This document shows, piece by piece, positions 23,050-37,214 of a stretch of 64,000 bases of DNA. The first letter of the stretch is position 1, and the number at the start of each line of letters is the position of its first letter. The stretch spans positions 1,490,501 through 1,554,500 of the forward strand of contig CM052358.1 of NCBI GenBank assembly GCA_028551475.1, in the 5' to 3' direction. A model generated the notes under the pieces. That model did not search any database and was not told the DNA's origin. It worked only from the letters and a program-made list of their open reading frames with translations. The position numbers and the translations under genes were made by a program. This DNA is from Casuarina equisetifolia. Lineage: Eukaryota; Streptophyta; Magnoliopsida; Fagales; Casuarinaceae.

Positions 23050-25250
23050 TTAATTTTGTTCTTGCAAAATAAGAAGCACTTTAACTTCCATAATGGAGAC
23101 ATGACCAAACATTGACACATAGTTCATCAATAGCTTGAGCAAAATCTGGCGTCATCACAATCTCAAGGAGTTCCTTAAATCTTTGAAGTTCCTTTGAATA
23201 AAAGTTGTCCATTACAATCTTGTCATACATTTAAATCTAATTAGAGCTTCAAAGAAGTTACTAAATTACTAAGCATAGAACTTTTGAAGGGAAAAAAAAT
23301 AATAAAAAGAAAACCATCATAGATAAGTTTGACTTTGTACTTGAACTCAAGGTTAACAATTTCCTTTTTCTTATTTTCAAAAGTTTCATAATGTTTGGCA
23401 ATGATGACTTCAAGCTCTTCCTTTTTCCTTTAAACACCAAGCAAGACTTCTTTGATTGCGTTTACCTTTGAACACCATAGAGTTTGAATTTGTACTTGAA
23501 CTCAAGCTCAACAATTTTCTTTTTCTCATTTTCTAAAGCCTCATAGAGTCTAGCAATGATCACTTTAAGCTCTTCTTCTTTCCTTTGAACATGAAGCAAG
23601 ACTTCTTTAATTGTGCTTACCTTTAAACAACATAAAATTTGACTTTGTACTTGAAATCAAGGTCAGTAATTTCCTTTTTCTTATTTTCAAAAGCTTCATA
23701 GAGTTTAGCAATGATCACTTCAAGCTTTTTCTCTTTCTTTTGAACACTAAGTAAGACTTTTTTGTTCTTTAAACTTGTTTCTATATAATAAGAAGCACCT
23801 CAACTTCAATAATGAAGACATGACCAAACATTGACACATAGGTCATCAATAGTTCGAGACATTTGGTGCCATCACAAACTTAAGGAGTTCCTCAAATCTT
23901 TAAAGTTCTTTCGAATAAAAGTTGTCTATTACAATCATGTTATACTTTTTTTTAAGGAGATAAAAATGTACAAATCAACTATGTTCAAAAATTAAAAACA
24001 CAATAAGCTCATGTTCACAAAACCATAATCTAATGTAAATAGTTCAAAAAATAAAACATAAATATAAATATGCCTTCATGCCTACTTATTTAGAGCCATC
24101 GTAAGTTTTCTCTTCCGCCTTCTTCCCTTTGTGTTGCATATCTAACTCCGCTTTCTTCTTCGATTCATCCTCCTCCATTTTCTTCCTCGATTCATCTTCC
24201 TCCATCTTCGTCTTCAAACCCTCCCCACCCTTAGTCATATCATACTTTTTTTTTTAACTCCCAAGCAACTTTTGTAGCTTTTAAAACTATCATCACCCTT
24301 TTGCCACTCATCTTTTCAAAGAAGTTTTGTTTGGTGTTAGTGGGGTTTAATTTCATAATTTTTTTTGTCAATTTTATACACTTAGAGGCATGAAGCCTAA
24401 GGAAAAAATAACCACAATCCTGTTATACATTTTAATCTAATTAGAGCTTCAAAGAAGTTATTAAACTATAAAGCATAAAACTTTTTAGGGAAAAAAAAAA
24501 GTAAAGAAAAGAAAACCACTATAGATAAGTTTGACTTTGTACTTAAACTTAAGCTCAGAAATTTTCTTTTTCTTATTTTCAAAAGCCTTATAGAGTCTAG
24601 CAATGATCACTTCAAGTTCTTCCTTTTTCCTTTGAACACTAGGCAAAACTTTTTTTATTGTGCTTACCTTTGAACATCATAGAGTTTGACTTTGTACTTG
24701 AACTCAAGCTAAAAAATTTCCTTTTTCTTATTTTCAAAAGCTTCAGAGGGTCTACCAATGATCACTTCAAGCTCTTCCTCTTTCCTTTAAACGCTAGGCA
24801 AGATTTCTTTTATTATTTATTCTTGTTTTTACAAAATAAGAAGCACTTCAACTTCAATAATGAAGACATGATCAAACATTAACAAATAGCTCATTATTAG
24901 TTGAGCAACATTTAGTGTCATCACAAGCTCAAGGAGTTCTTCAAATCTTTGCAATTCCTTCAAATAGAAGTTGTCCATTACAATCTTGTCATACATTTAA
25001 ATCTAATTAGAGCTTCAAAGAAGTTACTAAATTACAAAGCATAGAGCTTTTGAAGGAAAAGAAAAAGTAAAGAAAAGAAAACCATCATAGATAAGTTTAA
25101 CTTTGTACTTGAACTCAAGCTAAGAACTTTCCTTTTTCTTATTTTCAAAAGCCTTATAAAGTTTAGCAATGATCACTTCAAGCCCTTCTTCTTTACTTTA
25201 AACACTAGGAAAGACTTCTTTGATTGTGCTTACCTTCAACAAATCTCCAA
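23050..25250 (-). repeat. Higher-order array of duplicated coiled-coil-coding segments
   Basis: On the minus strand three modules recur. Module A, period about 155 bp, has six copies starting near 23331, 23486, 23641, 24532, 24688 and 25099; it reads like a charged coiled coil (for example KVIIARLYEALENEKKK, then VELEFKYK). Module B has three copies (about 23055-23232, 23765-23945, 24820-24990) reading MDNFYSKELQRFKELLE, then IVMTPDFAQAIDELCV. Module C, a noncoding spacer with AATCTAATTAGAGCTTCAAA, has three copies (about 23217, 24425, 24975). The order from 25200 downward is A-C-B-A-A-C, a unique segment, then B-A-A-A-C-B. Most copies contain stops or frameshifts, so this looks like decayed tandem exon duplication within an unrecognised gene or transposon. 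Confidence 0.7.
24086..24238 (-). other. 50-codon Lys/Glu-rich open frame inside the repeat array
   Basis: A short minus-strand frame from ATG at 24238 encodes MTKGGEGLKTKMEEDESRKK, then two further charged blocks including KKKAELDMQHKGKKAEEK, ending at 24086. It sits in the unique part of the array, its base composition is less AT-rich, and the charge pattern suits a coiled coil or disordered linker. It could be the first exon of the gene from which modules A and B derive, or a chance frame. No family is recognised. Confidence 0.35.
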
Positions 25251-25689
25251 TCATCCAATAGCACTTTCTAGATGGGTCAATTAGTTGAATAACATTGAAG
25301 ACCTATTTATGCTTACTCACTCTCATGTTTTATTCAATCACTTTCTAGCAAATTTGGTTAAGTTTAACCCTCAAAGCAACATACTTATTTACAACTACTT
25401 GTCTATTTATCAATTCCTTGCAATCATTTCCAAGTTTGCAAGTCATGATTCTCTATGTACTACAAAATAAATAAATAAATCAATTAAAAAAAAGATATTA
25501 GATAGAAAGAATTTTCCCAAAAGCATCATATTCGCGTGGACTTCACATGAACTCTTAATTGGCTAGCTAGCTATGCTAAACGTTCTACTTTCAACATCTC
25601 AAAAATGAGAGAAAATATTTTTTTACTGAAGTTGTATAGAATTATTTCATTAGGATTTAAACATAGGACACACTATTAAAACACAGTTT

Positions 25690-26390
25690 GAACCTCTCCA
25701 ACAAATTACTACCAAAAGGACATTTGAATAAGCATAATAAGTTGAATACCCACTTCAATAGGACAATTAGAATCATTGGCCCAAGTCTTTCATATGAAAA
25801 TAAGAGTGAAGGTGAGTCTAACTTGTTGAATTGTTTCTTCACTATTTTTGATAATCACATATCATCCACATAAATCAATAATGCCATTATGTTGGATCCA
25901 CATTGAACTGTAAAAAATGGCATAATCATGCCAAGATTACTAAAAACTAGTATGAAGAAGTGCATATGTGAACTTAGCATACCATTACCTCGATGCTTGT
26001 TTTAGACTATACAGAGACTTGAGCAATCAACATACTCTCGATGTGCTACCAACAAGCTGGTGAAAGTGACATGTATACCTCCTTGTGTAGATCTCCATGC
26101 AAGAATGCATTATGAACATCTATATGTTGAAGTGACCATTGAAACATAGACGTAATTGCAAACACACACCTAATAGTGATAATCTTTGCCATAAGAGAGA
26201 ATGTTTTCTCATAATCAATTCTATAACATTAGGTGAAGCCCTTAGCCACAAGATGGCCTTTACATCGCCAGATCAACCCATCTGCATGATGCTTCACTTT
26301 GTAGACTCATGGATAACCAATTGGCTTACGCCCAAGGATAAATCAACCAATTGGAACCATTGATATTAAAATAACTTCTTCATGATGTTC
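25690..26390 (-). pseudogene. Ty1-copia reverse transcriptase fragment, decayed
   Basis: Read on the minus strand the sequence passes through recognisable copia reverse transcriptase blocks in order: KHHADGLIWRCKGHLVAKGF, DYEKTFSLMAK, DVHNAFLHGDLHKEVYM, a KTSIEVMVC block and LLIYVDDM. Stop codons and frameshifts interrupt several blocks, so the element is dead. Integrase and LTRs are not recognisable nearby. Confidence 0.85.
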
Positions 26391-27355
26391 TCTTTTACCA
26401 TGTATAGGAAAATTAATGCATGGGGAAAGTATATGACCTTTAGGATTAATGACAATCTTCAAAAGTACTAGATAATAATAAAACTTGATCTTTAAAATGT
26501 GAAAGGAATGTTCAAATCACTCATGAGAAATTATCAACAATAATTAACAAATAACACGACTTGTCATGATTAGATTCCTTATAAGGTTCTTATAAGTCTA
26601 TAGGGACAAGGTAAAAAATAACATGACTAGACATGCAAATGTGAAATGAGTTTGTTTTGTCAATGAATAAATAATACATGAAAAATATTTTGAGTATTTT
26701 ATATGTTTGTCAAGCATAAAATAAAAATTTTGAGAACTATAACCTAATCGTTTGTGCCATAAAATATAACTAGTATTGGTATTATTATTATTATTATATG
26801 AACTACTAACATTTCATACAAGAGAAAAAAAAATTGATAGTGTACAAAATGTGGTTGATACATCGAGATAGGTTAAAAAAAGTGGATTGCAAACATTAAT
26901 ATAGCTTTGCCCAATTCAATTACTTGTCTAGTCATACAATCCTTAAAAAATAGAAATTATAAAAAAATATATAATAATGCAATTGTAGTCAAAGGTAATT
27001 TGTTTCATTGAAAGCATCTTTAATTTCAAGAGAGACACATACAAGACATGGTTTAAATGTAACAATTTTGTAGATTGTGCATATCTAATATTAGTGGTAC
27101 AAACATATGTGTTGTTGCAAAACTTAAAAGGTAATGATTAAGATGTGCATAAATTACAAGAATATAAATAATTTAAATTTGCACAACATGGTCATTCACA
27201 TTTGAATCTGTAATTTATTAATGTTTAAATTGCAAAGATTAAGATAAAGGCATTGTCCCTCTAAATTTTTTAGGCTATTTTAATGGAGGAACTACGCTAA
27301 GCACAGTTAAACATCCTCTAAAGTTAATCTGTCGTAAGTGATGAGCTGAAGTCAC

Positions 27356-27759
27356 TCAGCTCATAGGATAAGTCATAACACCTGCAAATGGAGTGTTCTC
27401 AGCCTGATTGGTATGGCCCAATTCCAGCTGCTGACCGTGGGCTGAAGAGGCAAGCCCATAAGCTCCAGATTGTTGCTGCCCGTCACTGAACTGGCCTCCA
27501 TAGTGGACTGGGCCATATGAAATAGGCACCCGGGTAGAACCCGTGGGGCACTGCTGGATTGAAAGGAAGAGTTCAAGTTCGGCCCATGCCCGTTTGCGCG
27601 CCTGTCGCGGGAAATCGACCTGGTGATCCCTCGAGAGCCCTGGTATTGATTTCGTGCACCTTCTCTGGTCTTCGTCCTTCCTGTCCAATTTAAAAGCCGA
27701 ATCCACTCCGGGTAACGGGTCCTTCGAAAGCACATTTGTTCGAAGAATTTTGAAGTCAA
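27356..27759 (-). pseudogene. Possible Ty1-copia gag fragment
   Basis: Two overlapping minus-strand frames resemble pieces of copia gag: LSKDPLPGVDSAFKL in one frame, a typical gag spacer block, and CFRRTRYPEWI in another, like the zinc-knuckle followed by the GYPEW box. The local base composition is clearly less AT-rich than the flanks. The two matches are in different frames, so the segment is frameshifted. Confidence is moderate because the rest of the frame (QQSGAYGLASSAHGQQ) is less typical. Confidence 0.55.
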
Positions 27760-27891
27760 TTATACTTTTTAAGATTTCCTATAAGGTTCCATGGAAGAAG
27801 GTTTTCTATCGGTATCCTTTGAAACCAAATTAGGGATATGACAATAAGATGTGTTACTGGGCAACTTATGTCGTGCAGTGCTTTTAGGCAG

Positions 27892-29709
27892 ATGGCATTT
27901 AGAGGACCAGGACGAGGATGTGGATATGGAGGCGGTGGTGGCTATGGATTTGCTAAACAGGAGCCATTTGAACTCTTTCCTGTCAGTTAGTCATGCTGCT
28001 ACTATCTTAACCTTGGATAATGTTTATTTCAGCGAGCTTAACGAAGTTATTGATTGTTTGCAACCACAAAACCTGGACTAATGCAGATTTTTCAAATTCA
28101 TTTAGGACTTACTTTGTGAAAGTTTTGTCTGTCCAAGTGCAGGATATCGAATTACCTGATATCAAAAGTGTGATCAAGGAAGAAACTTTATTTAGGGAGA
28201 GTGTGCAGTTACAAAACTTTTGGAAAGCATCTGCTTATTATCTTGAGGAGACTGGCTACCAGAGCAAGCTTAAAATATTCTTATTTTATAAATATGGGGT
28301 TTAGGGTAATGTGATTATCAAAATATCAGTTTGGTTGAGACTATGGTTTTTATCCTAAGAAAGTTCTTCATATTACCCAAATATTTTATCAAATTTTTAG
28401 TTACATGCTTGTGTTTTTAGTGTATTAGGTTGTTCAAAGTGTGTAGATATAAGAATTATATTCTCTGACTCGTGGATGTGAAAAACCTCCAAAAGTAAGG
28501 TTTAGACAGTGTAGCAGAAATTGCTTCCTCTTCCCCAAAAAAGAAAATTATTAAAAGGTGTATAATTGTAGCTTAGAATAAATTAGTGAAACTGGGTTCA
28601 TGGACTCTAAAATCAAGAAAGAAGCCGTCACTCACATGAGAATTTGTGTAACAAGCTTTCCTAATTTACCTTTATGTGTGATTATTCAAAAGCTCTATAT
28701 GAAGGATCAAGGTATATCAGATATCTGCTATTTAACAAAATTACATTAGAGGTTCTTAAAATTAAGGGCTTCTCCTGTGTATTTGTAGTGACATTTTCTC
28801 ACCATAAATGGGTGCATAGCATTGCATTTTAGAAAAGGTGCATGAGGACTCTCTCCAAGATGGATGGATCTCTTTCTTCTTTCAGAGCTTTGTGCATGTC
28901 ATATTCTACTGGACCATGAAAGAAAAGATTGTTCATTCAAAATGGAAAGTCTGTGTGCTTGTTTTTATTTGTTTTGTACTGGAAGCTAGTTTAGTAGAAT
29001 AAATCTAAGCAAGATTTTGTGAGCTTTTAGTAGAATGAGAACCATCTTGCTTTTTATCTTACTTCATTGTGACATTTCTCTAAAGATGTCCCACATCGGC
29101 ATGTTGATTTCTTTGCTGTAACCTGAGATTTGGTCTGAGTTGAATTTAACATGGTCCCATGGTATTTTATATGAAGGGTACAATCAATTCTGATTGCAAT
29201 ATGAGCACATAAATTCCTGCCATTGGATATTTTCTTGGAGGCCAAAATGTGTTACCTTTATTTCTACTAAATTTTTTGTAAACTAGAATATCCACAAACC
29301 ATGATTTTGTAAATTCAATTTCTTTTTTTTTTTCCACAATATTGTTAGAGTAGCATCTTTGAGCAAAATGTATTGCTACCATAAATTTTTTTACTTTTTT
29401 ATTTTCACTTCTTTCCTGATGTTAGAGTGCCAAAATGTAGACATAAAGAAATATTCTAATAAGACAACAATAACTTGTGATTCTCTTTCACACATTTTAG
29501 AGGTAAAAAGATTTCCTCAAGAACTTATTGGAGGTGAGTAATCTGAACGATTTGCTGAAGTGGGTAATGATCTAAGATTGTGCAGTTTTTTGTTGTAGTT
29601 ATTTCACTTGGATTTTATGATTACTTAGAAGACCTTTCTGCGGACTTGATGAAAATTTCCAGCTTCGAAAGGGCAGCAGCCACAGAAAAAGAGTTCGATG
29701 GAATCTGGA
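27892..29709 (+). pseudogene. RNA polymerase III subunit RPC7/RPC31-like gene, truncated and frameshifted
   Basis: Exon 1 (27892-27981) encodes MAFRGPGRGCGYGGG then AKQEPFELFP, the Gly/Arg-rich start and QEPFxLFP motif of plant RPC31-type subunits. Exon 2 (28143-28263) continues DIELPDIKSV and LQNFWKASAYYLEE. It has no GT donor at the expected place, but GC (A/GCAAGC at 28264) would keep the phase with exon 3 (29426-29533), which reads VDIKKYSNKT, then FPQELIGG. Exon 4, from a CAG at about 29660, contains KRVRWNLESG (29680-29708), a family hallmark, but it lies one frame away from that fixed by exon 3. The acidic C-terminal half of the family (long Asp/Glu tract) is not found downstream. The copy is therefore probably nonfunctional, though a sequencing indel plus a missed distal exon cannot be excluded. 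Confidence 0.7.
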
Positions 29710-29934
29710 GTCAGGTTTGATAAGATACAATACCTTCTACTTCCAACTTGATTTAATAGGTTTTGTGTTCTATTTCTTTCAGAGGTTTGCAAGTCCAATA
29801 TGTCCACTGCAGGTTTCTTCCTGGTGGAAACTAGTCCCGTGGTAATGTTCTTTGCTGAAAAAAGAGAAGACAGACCAAGTGATCTGCCTACCGTAAATAA
29901 TGGATTTGACATGTTTGCTGCTTGATATTGCACT

Positions 29935-32900
29935 ACTTTTATGTGTGCTCGGTTGAACTAAGTAGGTCTCATATTCATGAATCCAAGAAATCTTAAACTT
30001 CAATATCCAGGGTGTTAAAGTTACCATTCTGAACCAACCTGTTTGGCCGTAACATGGGAGAATTATGATCATGGCATGTTTGTAACTACAAGCAACGTGG
30101 GAGATATCTTCATGAATGAGAATGATGAAGGTGCATGCACTGTGCTGGAATATCTCGGTGCAGAACATCCACTTGCTGCTTTAAGGGTTTACGGGGAAGA
30201 GCTATTCGAAGTGGAGTCCGTGGGTTCGACGCATGCGGTTGGAGACTTGGAGAAATAATGGAGGGCCCCACGTACTGTCATTTCTATGCCTTATCTGCTG
30301 TCTTTAATACTTGCAGACCTGCACTATGTAATGATGAGAACCTGTCAAGTTGGTTTTACGTTCCTTCGTGCAAGTGGCATGCAAGTTGTATCTTGTTGTT
30401 TTGTCACGGTGGTCGCCTATATAAAGGCTATGTAAGACGTATTCCCAGAACAAGCAAAGTTTTTTCTATACAAAGTTATGTTTTATCTTCTGTGAATGTT
30501 AGCAGGGCCATTTGGCCCTGCGTTCATGAAAGTTTTCATATTCCTTCTTTTGCTTCTTTTAAATTTTACAAGTTTTCTTTATAGTTTTGAATATCTTCTA
30601 CACTCACATTTGTTTACAAATCCTTGTGTTCTTCATCTCATCTTTTTGTTATAATTTTGATGCTTTGGTTTATTTTCTTTGTTTGCAAACTCCTTGAACT
30701 TCCTCATTTAGTCAGTCTGTTCACCAAATCAAACCCCTCAAGTTTAGAAACAACACGTCACATGCTGCCATATTCAAAATAAACCCACCAAACTCTTATT
30801 TTCAATTCAGGGGTATATTGAAAAGTTTCAGTTTCTGGGTTTGTTCAGTGTCGGAGTCAGAACTTGTTTGCTTATACTCCCCCTTCTCCATCAAACAAAA
30901 AGGAGAAAAGATCAGAACAAAATACCCTACGTTCTGACTTATTAGTTGAAGTAAAGGTTTCTTTTGACAAGGATATGATTATCCTCTTAAAACTGTAGAC
31001 TTCAAGTTGACACTTTTTAGCCAATACTAGTCAATTGGCTGTGATGGAGGTCTTATAAAATGCTTTATCTGACATATCAGAGCTGCCATATAAATTTTCA
31101 TAGTGTGCTTTCTTATTATTTAGTACCAACAGCCAGTAGGCCTTCTTGTTAAATCAGTGGGTCTCTAGGAATTTGTCATCACTAGCCTATTGATTTTGTC
31201 CCTGTAAATTCAATTTTGATTCATTTAAATTGATGGAAAAGGTAAGGCCTACATGTCCCCGTGCATTAAGTTCGTTACATCCGTGCATTATGGAAGAATT
31301 GATGGCCATTTCTAGTGTCGGATAATGCAGGGAACTGTAAGGTCTGCAACACCCAGAACAGACCAGAAGTCAGGACCCTTCAAAACCCAAGGTATCAGAT
31401 AGCAATGTTCCAACAGAGACGCATATTGATAAGATAATGATGTAACTGCAGTAAGTTGCAGCAATATTTAAAGGAGTACGTGGGTGACTGGTCATGAGTT
31501 TACATCCAGGCCTCATTTGAAACTCCAAGTTGCTTCCCGGAGGGGTTTCCATTGTTTGGCCTCAAAGAAACGTAGCTGTCTGGTCTTTACCCCCTTTCCC
31601 TGTCCCTCTGAGCTTTCCCATCTCTATCAGTTTCTACTTCTTCCTGGATTTAAGTTCCATTTGTGTTTAATAGCTTATCCTCTTCACAAAAGCTTGCCTT
31701 TTGCATGTTCCTGCAAGCAGAGTGGTTTGCAGAGGGAGCCCACAGCTTTTTATGTATATATATATATGTATGATCACAAGAATTTAATAGAATTCAATAT
31801 CTTCTTTCTTCCGTTGATGGACCAGATGTAATTCCAACTGTTCAGGCTTTGCGTTCTGACGTGGTCAACCATCTTTTTCTTTCCTTTTTTATAAAAAGCA
31901 TCATGGTAGTTGTGTAATACTTCCACAATTTCACAAAAATATTGAACGTGTTTCACATTATTTATAAATTGTCTTAGAATATTTTATATATAAATAAATT
32001 ATCTCATTTTTTAAAAGTCAGTTCCAATTTCTGGAAGATGAATATGATATGAGAGTTATGTCCTACAGTTTAGGTGCACGGTTTTTCCCATAATTCCATT
32101 TACACAGTTATATTACTTAAAATCTAAAATGTAATCATTTATAAATAAATAGATTATTTATTATAAATTATAAAGAAAGACTAGACATAAGATCTTTGTC
32201 TATCAGAGAAAAATTGGAATATAAAATTTAAATTCTTAGTGGACTTCCTAATATTGTTGAAAACAATTTCATTCTATTTATTTACCATTATTTTGTTTAT
32301 AAGTTGATTTTTCCAAAAAGGTTTTCATCGTAAAAGGTAATATTCAAAAATATTTTAAAAAAGGACAATAAATTTTAACAATAAATGTCCCAAAAAAGTT
32401 AATAAGTACTTGAATTTTTTTTTTTAATATTACAATGTACAAATTGAATTTATACTTACAGAATATCAAATCTTATACTTTTCTATTAAATCACTATTGA
32501 GCTAACTAATTAAGTAACAATAAATACCTTGACTTAGTTAGGAATAAACATTAGTTGAAATCTCTTGATTAAATGTATAAGTTTGGGTGATGTGTTTCTT
32601 TTTTATGAAAAAAGAAATACTATTTTCTTTAGTCCATGTAATCAAGCTTAATGGGATACAGCTGGCAGCAGTATTCTTACAAACAAACATAACTTCATTT
32701 TTTATTCCGATTTTAATTAATATGTGGTTGGCAGGTGCCTTTTTTTACTTGATTGGTGGATGGAATTCGTTAAGGTCTTTGACAAAGTCAGTGTTCCATG
32801 TTGGGGTCCTGAATTGTTTGGGACAGCCAATTGGCCCTGCCGCTCGAGGGCGGTTTTAGCCGCCTTCCCATGTCTTTTTCTGAGTCGTAAAAGAAAATGG

Positions 32901-33500
32901 CTTTTCTCAAAGACAACATGGAAAGGAGTCTTTTCCCATCCCATCCCACTCTTCACGCTGGCTTTTGTGGCCTCTACACAGTCAAAGTTCTTCTGTCCTT
33001 GTCATGGGTACCAAATTTTGCCAAAGAAATTTTTATATTCGTGAGTTTTTGTTAAGATTTATTGTTTTTCTAGGAACATGAAGCGAAGCACATGGGTGTA
33101 GATAGCGATTCCTTTTCTCTTTTGCTCGATTACAGCTGGATGCACGACCCTTCATTTCTTCGCTATTATTTATTCTCTAGACGAAATGTACGAATAAACA
33201 TTTCCAATTGTAGAATGTATCTCCGTCGTCAGCCTCGGGGCTGTTTTTGTCTCGATATCAACCATTCCCTTTAATTTCTCCGTCTTTTTCGTGAAAAATG
33301 AAGCATGACAAGTTGATTCTGCGAGCGGGGAGATAGTCAGCGGTTTCTGGTGGTCACAGTCTTCGTAGTACTCTTTTGGGTTGTTGGACTTCCATGGAAG
33401 ATGAAGCTCTTCATTAGTGGTCGATTTGTTGAACTGTAAATCAGCCGCCTTCTTGGATCAGAGTTTGATACACCCAAAAGCACACTTTTTCTCATGCCTA
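29935..33500. other. Intergenic, no gene recognised
   Basis: Several frames of 60-149 codons occur on both strands (for example 30135-30584 and 31484-31831) without family resemblance. Positions 31294-31336 repeat 14213-14250 (ATTGATGGCCAT, then GATGCAGGGAAC), hinting at a shared dispersed repeat. 31930-32560 is strongly AT-rich. 32720-33050 is less AT-rich and may belong to the upstream region of the DUF1005 gene. Confidence 0.4.
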
Positions 33501-34690
33501 ATTTCTAGGATGTTGTTGTTTTGTGGTTCTGAAGAATTGGTGGGGTGAATTCCACTGGGCATTTGTGAGATAAGGTGGGTCTTTTGTTTTGTTTATTTGC
33601 TTGAAACATGTTCTGCTTTCTGATCTCCTCGCCTAACTTTGACTCGGATTGTATCTGTTTCTTTTCTGATTTGGCTCAGGGAAGTATCTCCTTTCAGTTA
33701 CAATTTCATTTCTGGGTTACCCACTTCTTAACTAAAAGTTTTTTCTTTTCAACTTGGTGCCAACTCCATGATTTGGGTCAAAACTGTTGCTTCTTGTACT
33801 TTCTTTTCTTTCAATTATCTTTTCGGTGCCCGAGTTCGATGCAGTGTCTAGTCGCTTCCTCATTAACTACGCAAAGTTTTACATAGTTTGAAGGGCAATC
33901 GATTTCTTACAGTCTTAGTTGCTGTTTGCTTTGTAAGAAAATGTATATGAACTGGTTTTAGGTTCCACTCGAACTGATCATAGGTTCGTAACTAGATCAA
34001 GTCGCTTAGTTGAGTTCGCATGTTGGAAGACTAGAAGGAGCAAAATAAAACTCGGAAGTTGGAGAATTCCTTTTCCTTTTTTTCATTTTTTTTTGCCTTT
34101 CTCTGTTGTTACCAAAAATAGGAAGCAAAATTAAGCAAGGAACTTTCCTCATGCAAGACTGTAAGTTTCCTAGCATGATGTTCACAAGCATAATTGTTAT
34201 GAGACTGCAACAGAAGACATTTTAGAAGAACCTATGGCATGGAAAAAGCTTGAAAAAGAGACAAGGTGAATGTATTCCTAGTCCAAGCCTCCTGAAAGAA
34301 CGCGAAAAAGATGTTTGACCCAAGAAAATTAAATTCTGCAATTGCTTACGGTGAAATCTGAATATATTCCTACTCCAAGCCTTCTGATGGATTATCACGT
34401 CTATGCTTTTAAACAACTTCTATAAATAGTTAGTTATTTTGCCTTTCGTGGTGAAAAAATTATTCGATTATTGAATCTTTTGCTTGAAATGGAAACAAAG
34501 AAATAGGAAAGTTTAAGCCACCAACAGGAGCACCTGATACTTTTGATGTCATTGTTATCTAAAGTATCGGTTATTTTTCTTTTCTTATTCTTCTTCTTCT
34601 GTTTTCTCAGCTGATTGTGACTCAACTCCTGATGCGCAGGCTTAAGCTACAAAAGAAAAGTCATACAATGGCTAGAGATTTGTGAAAACA

Positions 34691-36509
<1,819 letters not shown>

Positions 36510-36934
36510 TGAACATCGCAAAAGCTGCTGTTTCTATTTCCACGAACATGAAACAGTTCCAAGAAAATGTTGGTCTCAAAGAATAGCACTTAACAGCATG
36601 CAAGAGAGCCTTCTGCCCCGGCAGGACTTGGGGCTTCTGTAGAACTGGGGATCCCAAAAGGGTGTTTCAGTACAATTATTCGAACTTAGACGGACTGTTC
36701 ATATTTCCAGTAGAGGATTTCGAGAACTTTATGTAATTATAGGACTGAAAATAACAGATTGGCAAGCTTAGCTCTTAGTCTATTCGGAAACAGCTTAATG
36801 GTTGAGTTGCTTCATGAACTGTAATTAAATCAACACCTGGATGCTAACCTGTTTGCTGCTGCTTTCTAGAACACTGAATACATTTTCTCTCTTCCCTCTT
36901 GTAAATATGAGGAGAAATAGTCAATTTGCTATAG

Positions 36935-37035
36935 CCACGGCTTGATGCCTCGTTTGCCTAGGTTTAAGGTTTGACACCCACCACTTCTTTTTGCGCAACT
37001 TAAAAGAAATAAGGAAAAAAAAAAAAAAGCCAGAG
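36935..37035 (+). mobile_element. Probable SINE
   Basis: A tRNA-like head (GCCACGGCTTGATGCC) and B-box-like GGTTTGACACCC, then a short pyrimidine-rich part and a run of about 14 A. The layout matches the copies at 12560 and 56507. No clear target-site duplication. Confidence 0.5.
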
Positions 37036-37214
37036 CTAGAATGCTGGACTGGCTTGTGGTCAGCTGACATGTGGGTTGTCAGAGTTTTCTATGGGTTCTT
37101 GCTGTTTCGACCAAAGACATCCTTATCTCAAGCCAAGGTTAGGTTGCAATGTCCAGGGTGGGTTAGGCAGCCGGTTCATCTGGAGTGCAAATTGAATCAT
37201 CTGTTTGGAGATTA

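Noticed and set aside
18249-25250. CRISPR array
   Set aside because: Tandem repeats here have no unique, evenly sized spacers, and the genome is a plant nuclear genome.
27851-28304. 76- and 94-codon plus-strand frames
   Set aside because: They are other-frame readings over exons 1 and 2 of the RPC31-like copy; the family motifs lie in a different arrangement.
29625-30584. Overlapping frames of 71-149 codons on both strands
   Set aside because: No family resemblance, no splice structure, and frames overlap on opposite strands. I looked here for the missing acidic end of the RPC31-like gene and did not find it.
31484-31831. 115-codon frame
   Set aside because: No recognisable domain, and the end runs into a TA microsatellite; probably chance.
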